Shown: positions 8,136 to 17,347, counted from the stretch's first letter. The stretch: 64,000 nt of DNA from Rhodoflexus caldus (GCF_021206925.1 NZ_JAJPRF010000002.1:248001-312000), one strand, 5' to 3'. The notes: generated from the letters alone by a model not told the origin. Numbers and translations: made by a program.

Positions 8136-9428
8136 TTATTCAGAAGGTATGATAACAGATGCAATAACGCCACATATTAAAAATATGACGAAGCCGATGA
8201 TGTAATAGCGACTTAGCATCCAGACTCTATCTACCTCTATTCTTACACCGCTTTCGTAGGCAGAAAGCCACGTTTTAGGCTCTACGTAAAGTTTGATGTA
8301 ATATTCGCCGACTTTATCAACCTTGTACACTTGTGAAGTTGAGGTTAAGCCTTCATCGCCTTCATCGTAGAAGTCGCCTTCCATCGTGTTTATCACCTCA
8401 TCCTGCGCATTGCATATTTCTATCCCCACCCAGCCATCGCGGAAACCATTGGAAGAGATTGACAGAATAAATTCTATCATCTCGTCCTGTTTGTCGAGCA
8501 TAAACCTCTCAGTTGTTGCCACTAATTGCATGGAATCGCTCGAGCTTGTAGCAAAGGTGTAAGGAATAGTGTAGGTTACATCCAGTATTTTTTTAGCACT
8601 GAAAGATAGAAAGAAGGCAATAAAGCAAGCAGCCGCCAGCATGAAAAAACTTCTGACAAAGAACCGATAAGTTTTTTTTCGTGCTCTATATTCCTCCTTC
8701 TTTCGTTTTACCTCAGGGTTTTGCGAAAAAGCTTCCAACACTTGTGCATAGCTCATGGAAGGTTCGCGCCAGAACTCTATTTCTTGCAGTTCGGTTGAGT
8801 CTTTGTAAAAATGCGATTCAACGACAAAAACCGTATTGCCTGCTTTGTATTCGGCAAAGTTGATTTCTTTACCGACCTCTATTTGATAGGTAGATTCGCC
8901 CTCAAAGTGGATAATGGTGGCTTTGCCGTATTCGGAAACCCGCGTGCGGTCGCCTGAATAAAAATTTTTAATCCAACCGTCGTTGGTCGGCAGGTTCGGA
9001 TAGCGGGGCACGAAGGGGTAAGACATGGCAAACCCTTCTTTGTCTTCCACCAAATAAATGAAGCTGTAATATTGGCTCAACAGCAACCACTCGTCAAACT
9101 GCCAAGTGCTGTCTTCGTACTTGCCGCTTTCAGCATCCCACTCCTTGTATTGCGTGCGCCAGCGCGTTCTGCCGATGACTTTGTATTTAATCCCGTCAAA
9201 CTCTGCCTCCATGCCCAACTTAATGAATCGCATGGGCGGAAATTTTGAGGGTTTGGAGAGTTTCAGCAGAATTTTATGGTCTTGCGTTTTGGCTTCCTGT
9301 ACCGTGCCGCAGTATTGGCAGGCAATAAAATTTGTACGCGGATTGACCACTTGCAATTCGCCGCCGCAACCGCTGCATTTGAATTGCTCTACGCTTTTGA
9401 TGTATTTCTGCTGCCTGATGGTGCTCAT
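8136..9428 (-). CDS. DUF4178 membrane protein with N-terminal zinc ribbon
   Basis: 430 residues. An N-terminal zinc ribbon has Cys18, Cys21, Cys37 and Cys40 (CSGC and CQYC). A DUF4178-like domain follows (about 55-200; FDGIKYKVIGRTRWR, TWQFDEWLLLS, with a second copy region near WIKNFYSGDRTRVSEYG). A membrane segment near 255-275, an extracytoplasmic beta domain, and a last membrane segment at about 408-428 complete it. Related proteins often sit with polyamine-pathway or PspA-like genes in stress operons; none is visible here. The function is not established. It is divergent from the epimerase gene at 9512 and is followed by the 67-residue membrane protein. Confidence 0.8.
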   Translation of the reverse strand: MSTIRQQKYIKSVEQFKCSGCGGELQVVNPRTNFIACQYCGTVQEAKTQDHKILLKLSKPSKFPPMRFIKLGMEAEFDGIKYKVIGRTRWRTQYKEWDAESGKYEDSTWQFDEWLLLSQYYSFIYLVEDKEGFAMSYPFVPRYPNLPTNDGWIKNFYSGDRTRVSEYGKATIIHFEGESTYQIEVGKEINFAEYKAGNTVFVVESHFYKDSTELQEIEFWREPSMSYAQVLEAFSQNPEVKRKKEEYRARKKTYRFFVRSFFMLAAACFIAFFLSFSAKKILDVTYTIPYTFATSSSDSMQLVATTERFMLDKQDEMIEFILSISSNGFRDGWVGIEICNAQDEVINTMEGDFYDEGDEGLTSTSQVYKVDKVGEYYIKLYVEPKTWLSAYESGVRIEVDRVWMLSRYYIIGFVIFLICGVIASVIIPSE

Positions 9429-9511
9429 GCGACTGTCAAAATAGGCGGTGAACGCAATGGCAATATAACCAAATTCTTACATAACTTGCTCATCGGTTCA
9501 ATTCATCTCTT

Positions 9512-10624
9512 ATGTCGTTGATTACCAAAATTGAAATTTTCCGCCTGCAAGTGCCGTTGAAATATCCTTTTGTTATCTCGCTGGGTACCATTCGCGATGC
9601 GGATAATATTATTGTCAAAATTCATACAGACGACGGACTTTTCGGGACGGGTGAAGGCTGCCCTTACGTTTACATCGTCGGGGAAACGGCGCAAAGTGCC
9701 TTTGCCAACGCGCAGGCAATGGCAAATCTTTGGTTGGGAAAAGATGCTTCTGCCATAGAAAACCGTATCGTTGAACTCAAAAAAATATTTCCGTTTAACT
9801 ATACGCTCCGCAGTGCTTTTGACATGGCGCTGTACGATTGGTTAGGTAAAAAATGTCAACAACCGCTTTACAAATTGCTCGGGGGGGCTAACGACCGCAC
9901 CCTTAGCACAGATATGACCGTCGGGATTGCTTCACCCGAAGAGATGGCAGCTACCGCGCTGAAATTCAAGCAGGAAGGCTTCCCCGCCATCAAGTTAAAG
10001 TTAGGCACGGGCGTGGCGGAAGACGTAGCCCGCGTGCGTGCCGTGCGTGAGGTCATCGGCTACGACATCCCCATCCGGATTGATGCCAACCAAGGTTGGA
10101 ATGCCACAACGGCTGTGCAAACTTTGCAACAGTTGGCAGCCTTTCAAATTCAGTTTTGCGAAGAACCCATCTCTCGCGGGCAAGTGCACTATCTGCCACA
10201 TGTGCGACAAAACAGCCCCATCCCGATTATGGCAGACGAAAGTCTGTTTGACAGCCACGATGCCTTCCGATTGGCAGCAGCCGATGCCTGCGACTATTTT
10301 AACATCAAACTTTCCAAGTCGGGCGGTATTTATGAAGCGCTGCGCATTGTTGCCATTGCCGATGCGGCAGGCAAGCAATCGCAAATCGGTTGCATGTCCG
10401 AAACGCGCTTGGCACTCACCGCCTTTGCGCACTTGGCATTGGCGCGGAAAAATATTCAGTTTTTTGACATGGATTCGGTGTATATGCTGGCTGCCGACCC
10501 CGTACAGGGCGGCATACAGTTCCACGCGGGCGGCAAAATCACAGTCCCCGATGCGGCAGGCTTAGGCGCGGAAATTGCCCCCGAGTGGCTGGCAGGCTGC
10601 GCAGAACAGGTGGTGGTGAGGTAA
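9512..10624 (+). CDS. Dipeptide epimerase (L-Ala-D/L-Glu epimerase type), enolase superfamily
   Basis: 370 residues of the mandelate racemase/muconate-lactonizing group. The acid-base lysines lie in KLK (161-163) and at Lys266 in NIKLSKSGG. The metal ligands are Asp191 (DANQGW), Glu217 or 218 (CEEP) and Asp242 (ADES). The DMD motif at 319-321 is the dipeptide-binding signature that separates dipeptide epimerases from muconate cycloisomerases. The likely role is recycling of murein peptide L-Ala-D-Glu; specificity for other dipeptides is possible, as this family is varied in Bacteroidota. No murein-recycling gene is adjacent. A bidirectional terminator follows at 10629-10658. Confidence 0.88.
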   Translation: MSLITKIEIFRLQVPLKYPFVISLGTIRDADNIIVKIHTDDGLFGTGEGCPYVYIVGETAQSAFANAQAMANLWLGKDASAIENRIVELKKIFPFNYTLRSAFDMALYDWLGKKCQQPLYKLLGGANDRTLSTDMTVGIASPEEMAATALKFKQEGFPAIKLKLGTGVAEDVARVRAVREVIGYDIPIRIDANQGWNATTAVQTLQQLAAFQIQFCEEPISRGQVHYLPHVRQNSPIPIMADESLFDSHDAFRLAAADACDYFNIKLSKSGGIYEALRIVAIADAAGKQSQIGCMSETRLALTAFAHLALARKNIQFFDMDSVYMLAADPVQGGIQFHAGGKITVPDAAGLGAEIAPEWLAGCAEQVVVR

Positions 10625-10658
10625 AAAAACAGGGATACAACACATATCGTATCCCTGT
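10622..10658. terminator. Bidirectional terminator between epimerase and aminotransferase genes
   Basis: ACAGGGATAC (10629-10638) pairs with GTATCCCTGT (10649-10658) around a 10-base loop. A run of seven As on the left gives a T-tract for the minus-strand transcript of the aminotransferase gene. Confidence 0.8.
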
Positions 10659-10679
10659 CAATCAATATCTCCAACCCAA

Positions 10680-11753
10680 TCAAATCGTCATCACCCAGCC
10701 GTGCGTATCGGGTTTGCGACCGCGTTTGATGTCTTCCAGTTCGTTGTATACGCGGTTGCTGAACGGGCGATTATTAACATCAGGCAGTTCGTAGAGTTTG
10801 CCCTCGTAGCCGATGGTTTTGATGTGGGCAATCGTAGCGGCTGTGCCTACGCCAAAGGCTTCCTGTACGCTGCCGTTTTGGATACCTTCAATTACTTCGG
10901 TAACAGCGGCTTTGCGCTCTTCCACAGGCACGCCCCACTCGCGGGCTAATTGCAAAACGGTTTTGCGCGTGATGCCCGGCAGTACGGTATCGGTTTCAGG
11001 GGCAGTAACTATCGTTCCGTTGATGACGAACATAATGTTCATGGAGCCTGCCTCTTCAATGTATTTGTGCTCTTTTGCGTCTGTCCAAAGCACTTGGTCA
11101 AAACCTTCCTGATACGCCAACTTGGTCGGGTACATGGCGGCGGCGTAGTTACCCGCAGCTTTGGCAGCACCCGTACCGCCTTCGGCAGCGCGTGTGTAGC
11201 GGGTTTCCACTTTCACTTTTACGGGGGCAGAGTAATAAACGCCCGCAGGTGAGCAGAAAATCAGGAATTTGAAAGTTTCGGAAGGGCGCAAACCAATAAA
11301 GGCATCGGTGGCAAACATCACGGGACGGATGTAGAGTGAGCAACCCTCGCGGGAAGGAACCCAATCGCGGTCTAAGTTCAGCAGTTCGCGCAGGCCGCCC
11401 ATGAAAATTTCTTCGGGAATTTCGGGCATACACATGCGCACGGCTGACTTGTTCATGCGCTTAAAGTTCTCGTCGGGACGGAAACACAGCACTTCGCCCG
11501 CCGCATTTTTGTAGGCTTTCAAACCTTCAAAAATAGACTGCCCGTAGTGAATGGCAGACAGCGCAGGGCTAATGCTCAAATCCTGATAAGGCATAATACG
11601 GACGTTTGTCCATTTGCCGCCGATATAATCGGCAGAAAGCATGTGGTCGGTAAAAGTGCGCCCAAATACAGGATTGTTCAAATCTACTTGCGGCAGCCGC
11701 GACTGTGTGGTTCTTTCAATCGCTAAATCAAGGGCAAGTGTGTTTTCCATCAT
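10680..11753 (-). CDS. ilvE: Branched-chain amino acid aminotransferase
   Basis: PLP enzyme that interconverts Leu, Ile and Val with their 2-oxo acids. 357 residues, fold type IV, the larger eukaryote-like form. Key features are HYGQSIFEGLKAY (69-81), the PLP-lysine Lys198 in GAAKAAGNYA, and EEAGSMNI (233-240) that packs on the cofactor. Two ATG codons are adjacent at 11753 and 11750; either could start translation. The suhB gene lies 22 bases upstream on the same strand, suggesting one transcript. A terminator follows at 10629-10658. Confidence 0.95.
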   Translation of the reverse strand: MMENTLALDLAIERTTQSRLPQVDLNNPVFGRTFTDHMLSADYIGGKWTNVRIMPYQDLSISPALSAIHYGQSIFEGLKAYKNAAGEVLCFRPDENFKRMNKSAVRMCMPEIPEEIFMGGLRELLNLDRDWVPSREGCSLYIRPVMFATDAFIGLRPSETFKFLIFCSPAGVYYSAPVKVKVETRYTRAAEGGTGAAKAAGNYAAAMYPTKLAYQEGFDQVLWTDAKEHKYIEEAGSMNIMFVINGTIVTAPETDTVLPGITRKTVLQLAREWGVPVEERKAAVTEVIEGIQNGSVQEAFGVGTAATIAHIKTIGYEGKLYELPDVNNRPFSNRVYNELEDIKRGRKPDTHGWVMTI

Positions 11754-11775
11754 TTATTGAGTTTGAAATTGACAA

Positions 11776-12570
11776 TTAATTAGTTCGTAACAACTGAATG
11801 GTTTCCAGCAACTTACGGTGCAACTGCGGCGTACAGGAAGCAACTATTTCTTTGCCGAAAAGAAAGTTTTCGCCATTGTGAAAATCTGAAACAATGCCGC
11901 CTGCTTCCTTGACAATTAGGATTCCTGCGGCTACGTCCCAAGGATTGAGATTTTTTTCATAAAAAGCCTCAAACCGTCCGGCGGCTACATAAGCCAAATC
12001 TATGGCAGCCGAACCGATGCGCCGAAAGCCGTGCGTTTGTATGAGCAATTGTTTCAAAATAGCCAACGTATGGTCTATTTCCGTAGTATCGTAGGCAAAG
12101 CCTGTGGCAATCAGCCCCTTAGCAAGGTCTTTTTCAACCGAAACGCGAAGCCGCTTGTTGCCGCTCCATGCGCCTCTGCCTTTAACGGCGTGGAAACATT
12201 CGCCGCTGAAAGCCTCTTCCACAACACCCAGCACCACTTCTTCACCCTGAATCAGCCCGATGCTGACCGCATACGGCGGTACTCCGTGGATAAAATTCGT
12301 AGTGCCGTCCAACGGGTCAATTACCCAATTCAAGCCGCCGTGCAGGCGGTTGCCCGTACCCTCTTCGGCGATGAAGCCTGCCTCGGGCAAAAGCTGCGAC
12401 AAACCCTCTACAATCATCTGCTCCGCCTGTTTGTCCACATAAGAAACAAGGTTATTGCGTCCTTTTTCTTCTACCTGTGTGCGGTCGAAGCGTTCCGACT
12501 CGCGGCGGATAAAATCACCTGCCTTGCGGGCAATTTTTACAACAGACTGACAGAGGTTTGTTAGCTCCAC
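11776..12570 (-). CDS. suhB: Inositol monophosphatase family protein (SuhB-like)
   Basis: 264 residues with the metal-dependent phosphatase signatures: Glu69/Glu70 (AEEGTG), WVIDPLDGTTNFIHG (82-96, metal ligands Asp85 and Asp88) and NPWDVAAGILIVKEAGG (209-225, Asp212). Substrate could be inositol-1-phosphate or another sugar or nucleotide phosphate; the family is not specific. Translation starts with GTG at 12570: an in-frame stop lies immediately upstream and the next Met is far inside. A TAnnTTTG box at 12590-12597 on this strand fits a leader of roughly 16 bases. Confidence 0.9.
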   Translation of the reverse strand: MELTNLCQSVVKIARKAGDFIRRESERFDRTQVEEKGRNNLVSYVDKQAEQMIVEGLSQLLPEAGFIAEEGTGNRLHGGLNWVIDPLDGTTNFIHGVPPYAVSIGLIQGEEVVLGVVEEAFSGECFHAVKGRGAWSGNKRLRVSVEKDLAKGLIATGFAYDTTEIDHTLAILKQLLIQTHGFRRIGSAAIDLAYVAAGRFEAFYEKNLNPWDVAAGILIVKEAGGIVSDFHNGENFLFGKEIVASCTPQLHRKLLETIQLLRTN

Positions 12571-12589
12571 TTAGACATTTATTTTCCCC

Positions 12590-12597
12590 CAAAATTA
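12590..12597 (-). promoter_or_regulatory. -7 box for suhB
   Basis: TAATTTTG on the minus strand, a full match to TAnnTTTG, ending 19 bases before the GTG start. No TTG at the usual distance upstream. Confidence 0.45.
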
Positions 12598-12641
12598 GCT
12601 TTTTTTGCCCAAAAAATGCCCGGTAGCGGCACTTATCGCTT

Positions 12642-13931
12642 ATGAATTCAGCCCGTTTTGAAGAAACGCTGACCTATTTGTACGGCTATCTGCCTATGTT
12701 TCAACGCATTGGCGCGGCGGCATTTAAGCCCGATTTGAGCAATACCCTTGCTTTGTGCCAACATTTGGGTAATCCGCACGAACGTTTTCCAAGCATCCAC
12801 GTGGCAGGCACGAACGGGAAGGGCAGCAGTTCGCACCTGTTGACGGCTATTTTGCAGGCTGCGGGCTATCGCGTGGGCTTGTACACTTCGCCGCACCTCA
12901 AAAGTTTTACCGAACGCATCCGCATCAACGGTCAAGAAGCTGATAAACAGTGGATTATTGATTGGGTAGAAAAGCTCAAGCCCTTGATTGAACAAGTCAA
13001 GCCCTCGTTTTTTGAAGTAACTGTTGCAATGGCGTTTGATTATTTTGCTCAAAACCGGGTAGATATAGCCGTTGTGGAAGTAGGCTTGGGCGGTCGGCTG
13101 GACTCTACGAACATCATCTCTCCCATCCTGTCGCTCATTACCAACATCAGCTACGACCATCAAGCACTGCTGGGCGATACGCTGCCGCAAATTGCCTTTG
13201 AAAAAGCGGGTATCATCAAACATCATACACCCGTAATTATCAGCGAAAAACAGGAAGAAGTAAGCGCAGTATTCTGCCAAAAAGCGGCACAGGAACACGC
13301 ACCGATTTACTTTGCCTCCGACCGCTACCGTGCCGAACATACGGCAGTCGGCACTTTTGACATCATCAAAGAAGGCGATTTGATGATGCCCTGCGTCAAG
13401 TGCCAATTGTTGGGTGAATATCAGGCAAAAAATTTGGCAGGCGTGATGCAGGCCGTAGAGTGCTTGCAGGCGCAAGGCTGGAAAATTGATAACCGCGCCA
13501 TTCGCAAGGGCATTGCCGAAGTGAGCACGCTGACGGGTTTAAAAGGACGCTGGCAAATCATCCGCAATCAGCCGCTTACGGTTTGCGATACCGCTCACAA
13601 CGAAGGCGGCTTGCGCTATGTAGTGCGTCAAATTGCACATACCCCCCACAAACACCTGCATTTTGTGCTGGGCGTAGTGGCGGATAAATCTTTGGACAAA
13701 GTGCTGCCTTTGTTGCCGCGGTCGGCTACGTATTATTTCTGCAAACCCGACCTGCCCCGCGGATTGGCTGCTGAAATCCTGCAAGAGCAAGCAGCGGCGC
13801 AGGGTTTACGCGGAAACGTTTATTCCTCTGTTAATCAGGCATATCAGGCGGCTTTGGCGGCAGCGCAACCCGACGATATGGTGTTCATCGGCGGCAGTAC
13901 CTTCGTTGTGGCAGAAATAGAAGATTTGTAA
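12642..13931 (+). CDS. folC: Folylpolyglutamate synthase / dihydrofolate synthase
   Basis: Adds glutamate to dihydropteroate and folates in the cytosol using ATP. 429 residues with the Mur-ligase type P-loop AGTNGKGSSS (55-64), then PHLKSFTERIRING, the VVEVGLGGRLDSTN block that binds the second nucleotide-metal site, and the C-terminal DTAHNEGG region typical of this family. The ATG at 12642 gives the standard N-terminus, with a divergent promoter region shared with suhB. No other folate genes are nearby. The fur gene follows 36 bases later but has its own promoter box. Confidence 0.95.
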   Translation: MNSARFEETLTYLYGYLPMFQRIGAAAFKPDLSNTLALCQHLGNPHERFPSIHVAGTNGKGSSSHLLTAILQAAGYRVGLYTSPHLKSFTERIRINGQEADKQWIIDWVEKLKPLIEQVKPSFFEVTVAMAFDYFAQNRVDIAVVEVGLGGRLDSTNIISPILSLITNISYDHQALLGDTLPQIAFEKAGIIKHHTPVIISEKQEEVSAVFCQKAAQEHAPIYFASDRYRAEHTAVGTFDIIKEGDLMMPCVKCQLLGEYQAKNLAGVMQAVECLQAQGWKIDNRAIRKGIAEVSTLTGLKGRWQIIRNQPLTVCDTAHNEGGLRYVVRQIAHTPHKHLHFVLGVVADKSLDKVLPLLPRSATYYFCKPDLPRGLAAEILQEQAAAQGLRGNVYSSVNQAYQAALAAAQPDDMVFIGGSTFVVAEIEDL

Positions 13932-13939
13932 GGATTTTG

Positions 13940-13947
13940 TATTTTTG
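13940..13947 (+). promoter_or_regulatory. -7 box for the fur-STAS unit
   Basis: TATTTTTG matches TAnnTTTG and ends 20 bases before the fur ATG at 13968. No TTG at the usual distance. Confidence 0.45.
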
Positions 13948-13967
13948 CCTACATATACAATTCCGCT

Positions 13968-14465
13968 ATGCAAACTTCCTCACCGGTGCAAAATAAATTT
14001 GAAGAAGTAAAGAAGATTTTTACAGCCTATCTGGAACGTAAAGAGTTGCGCAAAACGCCCGAACGCTTTGCTATTCTGGAAGAAATCTACTCGCGCCACG
14101 ACCATTTTGATGTAGAATCTCTTTACATCAGCATGAAAAACAAAAACTATCGGGTAAGCCGCGCAACGGTTTACAATACGTTGGATTTGCTGGTGGAATG
14201 TGATTTAGTTACCAAACATCAGTTTGGGGGCAATTTGGCGCAGTATGAAAAATCCTACGGCTACCGGCAGCACGACCACCTGATTTGCGTGGACTGCCAT
14301 CAGGTGCTGGAATTTTGCGACCCTCGCATTCACAACATCCAGAGCATGGTCGGCGAATTGTTGCAGTTCAATATTCAGCATCACTCGTTGGTGCTTTACG
14401 GAGCCTGCAAACGAACCGACTGCTCCAACAAGAAAGACAAGGCAACAGGCAATACCAATGGATAA
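13968..14465 (+). CDS. Fur family transcriptional regulator
   Basis: 165-residue metal- or peroxide-responsive repressor. The N-terminal winged helix includes RKTPERFAILEEIYSR and VSRATVYNTLDLLVE (63-77). The metal region has the HDHFDVE and HDHLICVDC stretches, with Cys107/Cys110 (CVDC) and Cys147/Cys152 forming a probable structural zinc site. Whether it is Fur, Zur or PerR cannot be settled from sequence. Its stop overlaps the start of the STAS gene by 8 bases, and purA follows; this order is familiar from Cytophagales. Confidence 0.9.
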   Translation: MQTSSPVQNKFEEVKKIFTAYLERKELRKTPERFAILEEIYSRHDHFDVESLYISMKNKNYRVSRATVYNTLDLLVECDLVTKHQFGGNLAQYEKSYGYRQHDHLICVDCHQVLEFCDPRIHNIQSMVGELLQFNIQHHSLVLYGACKRTDCSNKKDKATGNTNG

Positions 14466-14835
14466 TTTTTTTGCACAGGTTACTGATAACCAAATCCTTA
14501 CAATTGAAATTAAAGGAGATTTACTGGGTCAGGAAAATGAAGCCGATATCATCCGATACGTAGAGCAGCAACTTCCTCAGCATGTGGTTTTTGTGGCAGT
14601 TGATATATCCCAAGTTCCTTACATGAACAGTTCCGGGCTTACCATACTGATTCGCCTGCTTACTCGTTTTCGTAACCGCAACGGCGACTTGGTGTTGATT
14701 CAACCCTCCGAATCAGTAAAAAAATTGTTGCTGATTACCAAGTTAAATCAAATTTTTCATATTTTTGATACCAAAGAAGCTGCTGTTGCCTATCTGGCAG
14801 GTTTGCAAGGAAGCGTTAAGCAAAAGGCCTCATAA
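14458..14835 (+). CDS. STAS-domain protein (anti-sigma factor antagonist type)
   Basis: 125 residues forming one STAS domain, as in SpoIIAA/RsbV. The segment DISQVPYMNSSGLTILIRL carries Ser58/Ser59 at the position that partner kinases phosphorylate, so phospho-switching looks possible. No RsbW-like kinase or matching sigma factor is encoded next to it; the ECF sigma gene at 51684-52250 is of a different type. The gene overlaps fur by 8 bases, so the two are translationally coupled and probably respond to the same signal. Confidence 0.85.
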   Translation: MDNFFAQVTDNQILTIEIKGDLLGQENEADIIRYVEQQLPQHVVFVAVDISQVPYMNSSGLTILIRLLTRFRNRNGDLVLIQPSESVKKLLLITKLNQIFHIFDTKEAAVAYLAGLQGSVKQKAS

Positions 14836-14899
14836 AGTAAGTTCCGGCTTTTATTTGCGCCCGAACTTCTCTACATTAGCAGCCTGAAATCAAATTTGT

Positions 14900-16165
14900 A
14901 TGGATATTTTACTCGGTTTGCAATGGGGCGATGAGGGCAAAGGCAAAATCGTCGATTTCATTGCACCTGACTATCAAGTAGTTGCACGCTTTCAAGGCGG
15001 CCCCAATGCAGGACACACCTTGCACTTTGACGGAATCAAGCACGTTTTACATCAAATTCCTTCCGGTGCTTTTCGTCCTGAAATCAAAAATCTGATAGGT
15101 AATGGTGTGGTATTAGACCTGCACACGCTTAAAAACGAAATCCTCAGCCTGACCAAACTCGGCGTGGATTTGACAAGAAATTTGTTCATTTCCAAAAAAG
15201 CCCAGTTGATTATTCCGACACATCGCGCATTAGATGCTGCATCGGAAAAACAAAAAGGGGAAAACAAAATCGGCTCAACGCTACGCGGCATCGGCCCTAC
15301 GTATGCCGATAAAGTTGCACGCGTCGGCCTTCGCGTGGGCGATATTTTACTGCCCGATTTCAAGGAGCGATACAACGCCCTGAAAGCAAGGCATTTAGAA
15401 CAATTGCGATTCTATGCTTACGAAGTGGATTTGCAAGAGCAGGAAGAGCAATTTTTTGAGGCTGTGGAGTTCATCAAAAGCTACCCACTGGTAGACAGCG
15501 AATATTTTATTAACAATGAAATCCGCAAAGGCAGCCGCATTTTGGCAGAAGGTGCACAGGGTTCGCTGTTGGATATTGATTTTGGCTCCTACCCTTTTGT
15601 TACCAGTTCTAATACAACCGTTGCAGGTGCTTGCACAGGTTTGGGAGTTGCACCGCATCATATTGGCAAAGTGTTGGGCATTTTCAAGGCTTACTGCACG
15701 CGTGTGGGCAGCGGCCCGTTCCCAACCGAGCTTTTTGACGAAACAGGTGAACGACTGCGCCGCATAGGCCACGAATTTGGGGCAACCACAGGCCGCCCGC
15801 GTCGTTGCGGTTGGTTAGACTTGCCTGCTCTTAAATATGCAGTCATGATTAACCACGTAACCAACCTGTTGATGATGAAGGCTGATGTGCTGAACGAGTT
15901 TGAGGAAATCATGGTGTGTACGCACTATGAACTGCCTGATGGCACTATTACCGACCAACTGCCCTACTGCCTCAACAGCACAAAGGTAACGCCTGTATAT
16001 CAGCGTTTTACAGGCTGGCAATGCGAACTAACCGATTTGCAATCGTTTGAGGAGTTGCCTGCTGCACTGGCCGATTACATCCGATTCATCGAGCAACAGG
16101 TAGGCGTTCCCGTTACACTCCTCTCCTACGGTTCTAACCGCAAGGATACATTGATGCGGGCTTAG
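14900..16165 (+). CDS. purA: Adenylosuccinate synthetase
   Basis: Converts IMP, Asp and GTP to adenylosuccinate, the first committed step to AMP. 421 residues, starting directly with the signature QWGDEGKGKIVD (8-19, catalytic Asp and GTP loop) and GGPNAGHT. Further on are STLRGIGPTYADK, EGAQGSLLDIDFG, TTGRPRRCGW (IMP and GTP contacts) and the C-terminal SYGSNRKDT that binds guanine. The gene is 64 bases after the STAS gene on the same strand. A strong terminator at 16186-16228 closes the unit. Confidence 0.97.
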   Translation: MDILLGLQWGDEGKGKIVDFIAPDYQVVARFQGGPNAGHTLHFDGIKHVLHQIPSGAFRPEIKNLIGNGVVLDLHTLKNEILSLTKLGVDLTRNLFISKKAQLIIPTHRALDAASEKQKGENKIGSTLRGIGPTYADKVARVGLRVGDILLPDFKERYNALKARHLEQLRFYAYEVDLQEQEEQFFEAVEFIKSYPLVDSEYFINNEIRKGSRILAEGAQGSLLDIDFGSYPFVTSSNTTVAGACTGLGVAPHHIGKVLGIFKAYCTRVGSGPFPTELFDETGERLRRIGHEFGATTGRPRRCGWLDLPALKYAVMINHVTNLLMMKADVLNEFEEIMVCTHYELPDGTITDQLPYCLNSTKVTPVYQRFTGWQCELTDLQSFEELPAALADYIRFIEQQVGVPVTLLSYGSNRKDTLMRA

Positions 16166-16185
16166 GTTACAGGCCGACTGCAATG

Positions 16186-16228
16186 CAAAGTAAAACCCGA
16201 CAGGTAGCACTTGTCGGGTTTTACTTTG
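16186..16228. terminator. Bidirectional terminator between purA and argE'
   Basis: A perfect 17-bp stem (16186-16202 with 16212-16228) with a 9-base loop. It contains AAAACCCGACAGG, the same core as the terminator after rnpB at 45982. Placed between convergent genes. Confidence 0.9.
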
Positions 16229-16243
16229 TAAAAGCCTTGATAA

Positions 16244-17344
16244 TCAGCGTATATCCAGCCCATCGAGCAACTGAATGTAGAACTCAATGCCTTCGCGGAT
16301 TTCATGCAGCCATATGTACTCGTCGGCGCTGTGCGAACGTGCCGAATCACCGGGGCCTATTTTAATCGTTGTAAAAGGCATCAATGCTTGGTCGGAGGTG
16401 GTAGGCGAAGCATAGGTAGTTCTGCCCAGCGATACGCCGCGTTTTACAATCGGATGTTCGGGTGAAATGCCTGATGCGTTTAAGCGAAAAGAACGCTCTT
16501 TTACCTCACACTCAACATTTTGGCGGATAATTTCCAAGACCTCTGCATTCCTGTAAACATCTGTGGTGCGAATATCCACAGTAAATGTACACTTTTCGGG
16601 TACTACGTTGTGTTGGCTGCCCGCATTGATGATTGTTACGGACATTTTTACGGGGCCTAACAAGGGCGACACTTTGGGGAACTGATAGGTTCGGAACCAC
16701 TCAATATCCTTTAATGCTTTGTAGAAAGCGTTTTCGCCTTCCTCGCGTGCGGCATGCCCCGCTTTGCCTCTTGCCGTACAGTCTATGACCATAAGGCCTT
16801 TTTCGGCAATGGCCAACTGGGTGAGCGTAGGTTCGCCTACAATCCCCAAATCAATCTTTCCCAAGTGTGGTAGCAGGAGTTCTACTCCCCCGCTACCGCT
16901 GATTTCTTCTTCGGCAGTAGCAGCCAAAATTAGGTTAAACGTCTGTTTTTCAGGTTGTTGCTGAAACAGATTGTTGTAGTAGATAAATGTGGCAATCAAT
17001 GACACAAGGCAACCTCCTGCGTCATTGCTGCCAAGCCCGTATAACTTGCCGTCTTTTATGATAGGCTCGAATGGGTCTAAAGTATAACCGGGATTGGGTT
17101 TTACCGTGTCGTGGTGTGAGTTGAGCAGAATAACGGGTAAATCATCGCGCCAGTTGGCAGATTTACACCATACGTTATTCGCCAAACGCTGTACGGGAAT
17201 TTGATAGGCACCAAGAAAATCAACAATTAACTGTGCTGTCAAATCTTCTTCTTTGCTGAAAGAAGGCGTGGCGATAAGTTTTTGGAGTAACTCCGTTGCC
17301 TGCGCCGTAAGTGCGGGAATGGTTATCGGAAGTTCTTTTATCAT
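16244..17344 (-). CDS. M20 family deacetylase, probably N-acetyl-L-citrulline deacetylase (ArgE')
   Basis: Dinuclear-zinc amidohydrolase of 366 residues. Metal-site motifs are LNSHHDTVKP, GLGSNDAGG and TAEEEISG, and the lid domain contains KAGHAAREEGENAFYKAL. Overall resemblance is to the Bacteroidota arginine-pathway deacetylase that acts on N-acetylcitrulline; related alternatives are ArgE (acetylornithine) or DapE. No other arginine gene is nearby. The ATG at 17344 is chosen over a TTG two codons upstream. A TAAATTTG box at 17348-17355 ends only 3 bases before this ATG, so the leader, if that box is used, would be absent or minimal. Confidence 0.88.
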   Translation of the reverse strand: MIKELPITIPALTAQATELLQKLIATPSFSKEEDLTAQLIVDFLGAYQIPVQRLANNVWCKSANWRDDLPVILLNSHHDTVKPNPGYTLDPFEPIIKDGKLYGLGSNDAGGCLVSLIATFIYYNNLFQQQPEKQTFNLILAATAEEEISGSGGVELLLPHLGKIDLGIVGEPTLTQLAIAEKGLMVIDCTARGKAGHAAREEGENAFYKALKDIEWFRTYQFPKVSPLLGPVKMSVTIINAGSQHNVVPEKCTFTVDIRTTDVYRNAEVLEIIRQNVECEVKERSFRLNASGISPEHPIVKRGVSLGRTTYASPTTSDQALMPFTTIKIGPGDSARSHSADEYIWLHEIREGIEFYIQLLDGLDIR

Positions 17345-17347
17345 ATG

